A stretch of 64,000 nucleotides of DNA, taken from Marsupella aquatica (lineage: Eukaryota; Marchantiophyta). Shown one piece after another: positions 58,699 through 64,000 of this stretch. The stretch spans positions 4,030,001 through 4,094,000 of the forward strand of contig OZ316892.1 of the NCBI GenBank assembly GCA_973895155.1, in the 5' to 3' direction. How positions within the stretch are numbered: position 1 is the first letter of the stretch; the number at the start of each line of letters is the position of its first letter. The notes below the pieces were generated by a model, which made no database searches, was not told the DNA's origin, and was given only the letters and a program-made list of their open reading frames with translations. Both the position numbers and the translations under genes were made by a program.

Positions 58699-58939
58699 TT
58701 TACATGCAGCCCATACTCCACCAACTCTCTTCATAGGTGACCCTTATTTCAAATGCTGTAGAGTACTCCAGGCACAACTCCACCCCCATTCCCATCTTGA
58801 CCCCCACCCTGAATTTGATTATTGTCCCATAAATTAGTGAATATAAACAGACACCCAGACAAATCCTCCAGGCAAATCCTACCAAAAAAAGGATTATATA
58901 ACACTATATCTGGTACATTTTTGTCCATCTTGATGTATT

Positions 58940-59712
58940 TGGTCCACTTTACTCTTCTGTTTTGTCCTTATTTTCCTTATTAAGAGTTAAGGCTTAGAGA
59001 CTTTGTCCTCATTAAAAGTTAAGGCTTTTAGACTTCACTCTACAAAGTAACCTTCAAAGTAACTTTGCATTGCGTTCTCTTATTCACATGTGTCCTATTG
59101 CAATTGCAATATTAATAGACTTACGGACCAGAAGGCACGGCCATAAAACCTTCAAACAACTGTGAAGTGACTTTACTTTTCTGTTTTGTCCTTATTAAGA
59201 GTTCATTCTTAGAGACTTCACTTTACAAAGTAGCCTTCAAAAGTAACTTTGCATTGGGTTTTCTTAAACCACACCTGCCACTATAAAAGCCTCATTCCGA
59301 GTCTCACTACTCACCATAAAAGATGGAACACTAGCACCTTACTTTTCTGTTTTGTCCTTATTAAGAGTTCCTTCTTAGAGACTTCACTTTACAAAGTAGC
59401 CTTCAAAAGTAACTTTGCATTGGGTTTTCTTAAACCACACTTGCCACTATAAAAGCCTCATTCCGTGTCTCACTACTCACCATAAAAGATGGAACACTAG
59501 CACCTTTTGTGGAGTACTTGCCAAAAAAAGGTTACAGGCGGCACCTTTTGTGGAGCTCAAACTTGTGATCCTTATAATGAGAGCTACGGGTTACCCATAG
59601 CCCTTTATAGGGGCAGGTGTAGTTTAATAAGATACGTCCAATTGCAATATTAATAGACTTACGGACCAGAAGGCCCGGCCATAAAACCTTCAAACAACTG
59701 TGAAATGACACG
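58940..59712. repeat. composite repeat with nested direct duplications
   Basis: A unit of about 166 bp (TTACTTTTCTGTTTTGTCCT, AGAGACTTCACTTTACAAAG, CATTGGGTTTTCTTAAACC, CTATAAAAGCCTCATTCC, CATAAAAGATGGAACACTAG) occurs at about 59172 and 59340, with a partial copy at about 58950. A second direct repeat of about 75 bp (AATATTAATAGACTTACGGACC) brackets the array at about 59108 and 59643. The TATA-like CTATAAAAG in each unit resembles a core promoter. Homology to 37060-37260 shows that the family is dispersed. Confidence 0.7.
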
Positions 59713-59749
59713 CCCTACTGTTATTAAATTGTCCGTCAATTAAATTCCA

Positions 59750-59905
59750 CTGTCCCGTGACTCAGACCGACTACAATAATAGAACGACTACAATCGAGAG
59801 AAATTCCTATCACTATCCCGTGACTTAGAACGACTACAATAGAACGACTACAATCGAGAGAAATCCCAATCACTATCCTGTCACTTGGAACGACTACAAT
59901 CGAGA
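59750..59905. repeat. tandem repeat of about 62 bp
   Basis: About two and a half units contain GACTACAATCGAGAGAAAT, CACTATCCCGTGACTTAGAA and AACGACTACAATAGAACGAC. Confidence 0.8.
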
Positions 59906-59924
59906 GTGACGCCATACACAGCAT

Positions 59925-60115
59925 GGACTACAGCACACAATCCCTGATGCTGTGCACTGCAGTCTGTGTTTGCACGAGCTCAGGATGGGTAGGCCTTTAT
60001 TCTGGGCACGAACCATGGACTGCAGGACACAATCCCCGATGCTGTGCATTGCACTCATGTCTGCTCGAGCATCAGTATGGGTAGGCCTTTGTTCTGGGCA
60101 CGAACCACCAAAGAC
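59925..60115. repeat. tandem repeat of about 93 bp, two units
   Basis: Two imperfect units contain ATGGACT-CAG-ACACAATCC, GATGCTGTGCA, ATGGGTAGGCCTTT-TTCTGG and GCACGAACCA. Confidence 0.85.
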
Positions 60116-60649
60116 GACTCATCTTTGCCGAAGAGCCTGGTAGAGGGTTGCGAATAGGGATCTGTTGGGAACCTCTTACACGACAAAGTGGGCTAGACTT
60201 AATTAGAAAAACCTATTTGACATAGAATGCATCCTCTGAAAATATTCTTTGGGTTCCCTTTGAAACTCAACTAGACTGTCCAGGACACTGTTGGAACGAA
60301 TGGAAGTAGTTCCTACCCTGACGTCTGAGCAAGACGTGTTACTATGCTTTGTGTACATACGAATTATGATGAACATACACATGAGTTCGGCTTCAATCGC
60401 CAATCAACATGTGAGCAGACCCAGATGTTGACAAATCAGTCATGTAGACCTATCCTTAGCTGCAATCACAGGTTTCTTATCCAAAGCTTTGGTAAACATG
60501 CCCTTGGTTTACACCTTCTGGGGAACTCAGACAGCATCCAGGTGCTCTACACAGAAATGAATTCACTCAAAGTGCTTAGCATTGCGAATGCTTAACGACT
60601 CAACCGAGCAGCTCACGTAATACTTGCACTCCCACTCGTAGCAACAAAT
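60116..60649. other. noncoding spacer
   Basis: Nothing recognisable. Confidence 0.35.
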
Positions 60650-61680
60650 CTAACTCAAATTCATCACATCGATTTCATCGGATTGTCTCAAGATGACAAA
60701 TAATTGGAAGATCTCCTTCCCAATGTGGTACGTCGCAGTCAATGTGCAGACCATAGTTCATGAATCCCAGAACTTATAATAATGAAGTCCCCACAGCCAG
60801 GTTAAAACTTTCCGTATTGAAGAAGCTCTGAATGAAAGCGTCATGAATCTCCCAATTTCCCGACGATCAATGAGGAGTCTGGCCACCAGGACCGATAGCT
60901 TGATGTCCTCGCTCGATCAATCCTTCCTGTACAAGTTTCAATAGCAAGCAAATGTAAGTCCTACCTGGACAACAAAACAAATTTTCATAAAAGTTAAAAT
61001 CCAGAATCCCAACTTCAGATGTCTTAACAATGATTTTAATCCATCATCGTCCCATTTGCATCTACAGAAACTTTTCTTCAATGTTACTACTCACATCAAT
61101 ATTGAGTTCGGTCGCACATCTGTTGCATCGTAGGAGGTTGGAAGTTGTTAAATCCTTGAGAGATCCCCAATGGCTGCTCCGTGCTTTATTCCACCTGTCT
61201 TATGGTACCAGAGCACCTGAAGACTGTTCGCTTTGTGAACGCAATTGACAATGCTTTGTCCATTGCTCATAATCAAGGAAAGCAGCTAACCTGTGAATAT
61301 ATCCATAGGTGTAAGTCTTGCCTTTCCAACAGATTGGCTGATGCTTCCCATATTTCCGAAGTATGGCCAAAGGGGTCCACATCACAGAATACATTATGAA
61401 TCTGATGATGAATTCCAACCGTCTAATTAAGCCTGTCTCAAAAAATATGGTTGGGTAAGCTGTGATGTTCCACCTATACTAGACAGTCGACAGAGATGTT
61501 TCTGGCCTATGCTCAGTGCCATAAACCACAAATTGATTTTCAAATTGATTAGGACGAATGTCCATCAAATGTAACGGCATCTCTTGTCTAGAGATAAGAG
61601 AAATAAGGAACGCCAAAAGCTGTAAGGACACTGAATTGGATGCTGCACGAAAGGCGACCAATAAGTTGGCCATGAAAGAG
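60650..61680 (-). pseudogene. degenerate reading frames, possibly cereblon-like (LON plus CULT)
   Basis: In N-to-C order on the minus strand are fragments that faintly recall plant cereblon: EMPLHLMDIRPNQF (61560-61620, LON-like), LLERQDLHLWIYSQ (near 61310), NLLRCNRCATELNID followed by GTGAGT (61100-61140, a Cys-x2-Cys pair), and YHIGKEIFQLF with a nearby CD (near 60740). They lie in different frames with stops between. Cereblon is the substrate receptor of a CUL4 ubiquitin ligase. The match is by eye on short motifs only, so this is a weak hypothesis; the locus would be broken in any case. Confidence 0.25.
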
Positions 61681-61912
61681 TCCTCACGTCATATAACGTG
61701 ATAAGCATTTGAGCATCGGGACAGGAAGTGCAATTTCTTGATCAGAGATGAGATAGCTGTAGGTACTGGATTGCTTTACTGCGTCGAGATGTTTATGGCT
61801 TTGTACAGCTTTTCACAGCTCGAAAAACCAGGAAGAGTTCAGAGTGCGCAAACATTGTGCACAAACGGTATCTTCCACTCGTAGAAATATTGAGACAAAC
61901 ATTGGAGGCATG

Positions 61913-63984
61913 CTATGTGGTAGACTTCCCCACTGCCAAAGGAAATGGGTCTTGCTTACTTAAAACCACAACCTTACTTTTGTGTGACAAGTACCCTCTC
62001 ATCATACTTTTATGGATTAAGGTAGCCATAATGCATTCTACCTGTAAGAAAGCCACAGAAAGCCAATCAGGAAAATTCCATGCATGGTAAAGTCGCCGCA
62101 ATCAGAAAATGACAAATTCGAGACAAAGCTTGAAGCTGAACTGCAATAACACGATACGAGTTTTAGGCTGGCAGATAGTAACCTCGTCTAAGTCCATGTC
62201 TATTTCCAGCCATTTCAAAGCCTTGACTATGTCATTCATCTTAATTTGATGGGCTTTGCTAGAATCCTTTTGTTTCTGAATCAGATGTCTGCAACAAAAA
62301 TTCACACTCATGAGGTCCTGCAAGAACTTGAACCTGTGAAAAGTTGTTTTTAAATTCCACGAACAGTGCATGATTTTCGAAGAAACTTTGAATCCAATCA
62401 ACAATTACGATACTTACATTTTCTTTATCAACCTTTGATAGACCTGAAGCTCTAGCTTCTCCAAAACCAGATACACACCAGAACGCAAAAACCTTCATGC
62501 AAGCAACGTGGCTCGGATTAGCAACATCACATGATATTACAACGCGCTAGGTAGAGAGCAAAACCCAGCATGAAAAACTGTCAAAACAATCGCAATATGG
62601 AGATTTAGTCGCCGTACTGGTCCTCGTGGTCTTGCAGTGCATGTCTGAGTTGACGTATGTCCCCCTTCCTCAGGGCATGTAAAATATCCTTGTACTGGAC
62701 ACCAAATAGGCAGAGCAAAATTAGCAATCCGGAGGACAGATTCGACTACTGACCAATATGTGAGTAAGGAGCTGAAAATCATGAGAGGCCTACCCTGGAG
62801 AAGACGAAGAACACTGTTTACTGAAAAACACTAGAACACTCCTTACAGCACAAAACTTGTCGACACACCCAAGAAGGACCACCAGTGGTTAAACCCAAAG
62901 ATATCTGCTGGTTAACTTCCACTGAAAGAATAGCGCTCCCACTTTATCCCGATCAATCCATTGCGTCTTAAGAAACAACACGTACCTCGAGAAGGTTGTA
63001 CTTGCGCAGAAGCCACTCATTTGGAAGGACATATAGAGACAATTTGACTGGAATCAAGTACTTCAGGATCATTCTGTTGCACCATAGTTACAAGAAAGGT
63101 AAGCCTGATGTAAGGATAATAAATGGAACTCCATTGAATCAAAGTCCGACAATCATCTGTCTTGAAGAGGTCAGTAATAAGGGTTTAGGCCATAGGCTAT
63201 AGAGTTCTTCAATAATAACAAGGACCTTCAACACATTAAAAATGTCGATAAATCCTGACCACTAGAACAATATTTGGCTGTAGTTGAGCACACACCTAAT
63301 ATTAGCCACCTTTGCTGTGTCGCAATGCGTCAAGGCATAACTGAGTTTTTTATCTGCCTGCATCAACACGTCGCTCAATTACGTTACCTACTTGACCAGG
63401 ATATAAAGCGTCGTCTACCACAAGAAATATCACGAACTAGAAATATAACCGATGAAAGCACAGAAAAGTCCGTCAGTTGCCCACTTTGTCATCACGGTCT
63501 AATATTTGGAAGAGACATCATAGTATCCAAGCATTCAACAAATCATGATGAAGTGACACACGCAGATACACTGAAGTGCAACGATTGAGAAGCACTTCAA
63601 ACATGTAATACCTTATTAACAGATCAGATTTAAGGGTTATATCTGCACTTACCTGTACGAAATTTTCATTGAAGACATCCAGCCTCCCAGTGTAATACAT
63701 ATACGTAACCTACAACACATTGCAACAACATTACCGTTACACGGTTCGAGATATGTCTTTGAGTAGTATCGATAGATGGATTCAGTCTTTCTGATTGAGA
63801 GAGACAACGGAGGTGTGGAAGTGCAAAATGGAAGCGCCTAATTTTGAAATGATTGTGAAAATACGTTTGACAGCAATCGAAGCAGGTCAGACGATCCAAA
63901 TACCTTGTCTCTTTTAGGGAACTCTTCAAAGTCAAAAGTATCAATGCTTCTAATCGCACTTCTGCAAAGGTGGACTGTTCCCAA
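61913..63984 (-). CDS. EER5: EER5/THP1 (PCID2-like) PCI-domain subunit of TREX-2, 5' end outside the window
   Basis: Eight exons join in phase: 63904-63984, 63653-63709, 63296-63357, 62986-63073, 62618-62694, 62418-62492, 62183-62288 and 61913-62041. They give 224 residues that match the C-terminal half of plant EER5/THP1 and animal PCID2. Visible signatures in order are LGTVHLCRSAIRSIDTF, VTYMYYTGRLDVFNENFVQ, MILKYLIPVKLS, YKDILHALRKGDIRQLRHAL, FLRSGVYLVLEKLELQVYQR, AHQIKMNDIVKALKWLE and KSKVVVLSKQDPFP. The PCI/winged-helix domain binds SAC3 and DSS1 in the nuclear TREX-2 complex for mRNA export. In Arabidopsis EER5 also affects ethylene signalling. The gene reads off the right edge of the window, and no defect is seen in the visible part. 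Confidence 0.93.
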
Positions 63985-64000
63985 CTGCCAACAGATAGAT

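Noticed and set aside
1-64000. CRISPR array or bacterial-type operons
   Set aside because: The tandem repeats lack short repeat-spacer structure, and the genes are intron-containing plant genes.

Overview
This is a nuclear DNA window from a land plant. The evidence is spliceosomal genes with GT-AG introns, plant gene families (a plastid-targeted phosphoglycolate phosphatase, a PNGase A type amidase, a Nodulin-like MFS transporter, a UGT glycosyltransferase, the TREX-2 subunit EER5/THP1), Arabidopsis-type TTTAGGG telomere motifs, and long repeat-rich spacers. The alpha/beta-hydrolase plus Armadillo-repeat architecture and the loose gene spacing suggest a seed-free plant (moss, liverwort, lycophyte or fern). 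The sequence alone does not fix the species.

Layout. Positions 1-31 kb hold most of the intact genes, mainly on the minus strand: a TPR-like fragment (95-451); a four-exon gene joining an alpha/beta hydrolase to 13 Armadillo repeats (1830-5381), followed by a decayed extension of its repeat array (1060-1829); a single-exon PNGase A (8674-10569); an eleven-exon phosphoglycolate phosphatase (14263-18043); a two-exon plus-strand gene of unknown function (20768-22462); a possible gene 3' fragment (25840-26160); and a three-exon Nodulin-like MFS transporter (26525-30735). I rebuilt these exons by joining reading frames across GT-AG sites, and the phases agree at every junction of the main genes.

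Positions 31-60 kb are mostly accessory DNA: AT-rich and GC-rich minisatellites, a frameshifted gag-like coiled-coil locus (38638-40489), two copies of a tRNA-headed SINE, a palindromic insertion made of two inverted LTR-like arms with a 5-bp target duplication (42132-42821), a tandem array of tRNA-like units (about 45000-45540), a second long inverted repeat (54278-54915), and two broken relatives of one UGT gene. The larger UGT locus lacks its nucleotide-sugar-binding exon; an opposite-strand reading frame with a recurrent LVDFWE-type motif lies in that gap.

The last 4 kb contain a degenerate reading frame that may derive from cereblon (low confidence) and the 3' eight exons of EER5/THP1 (61913-63984), whose 5' end lies outside the window.

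No operon-like organisation is expected. The genes are independent units serving photorespiration, glycoprotein processing, mRNA export, transport, and possibly defence or signalling (hydrolase-ARM). The most unusual observations are the LTR-like palindrome with a U5-type end at both termini, the tRNA-like tandem array, the three-unit higher-order repeat in the ARM gene together with its Ser-to-Cys nucleophile change, and the UGT duplicate whose interior is deleted at a short shared sequence.
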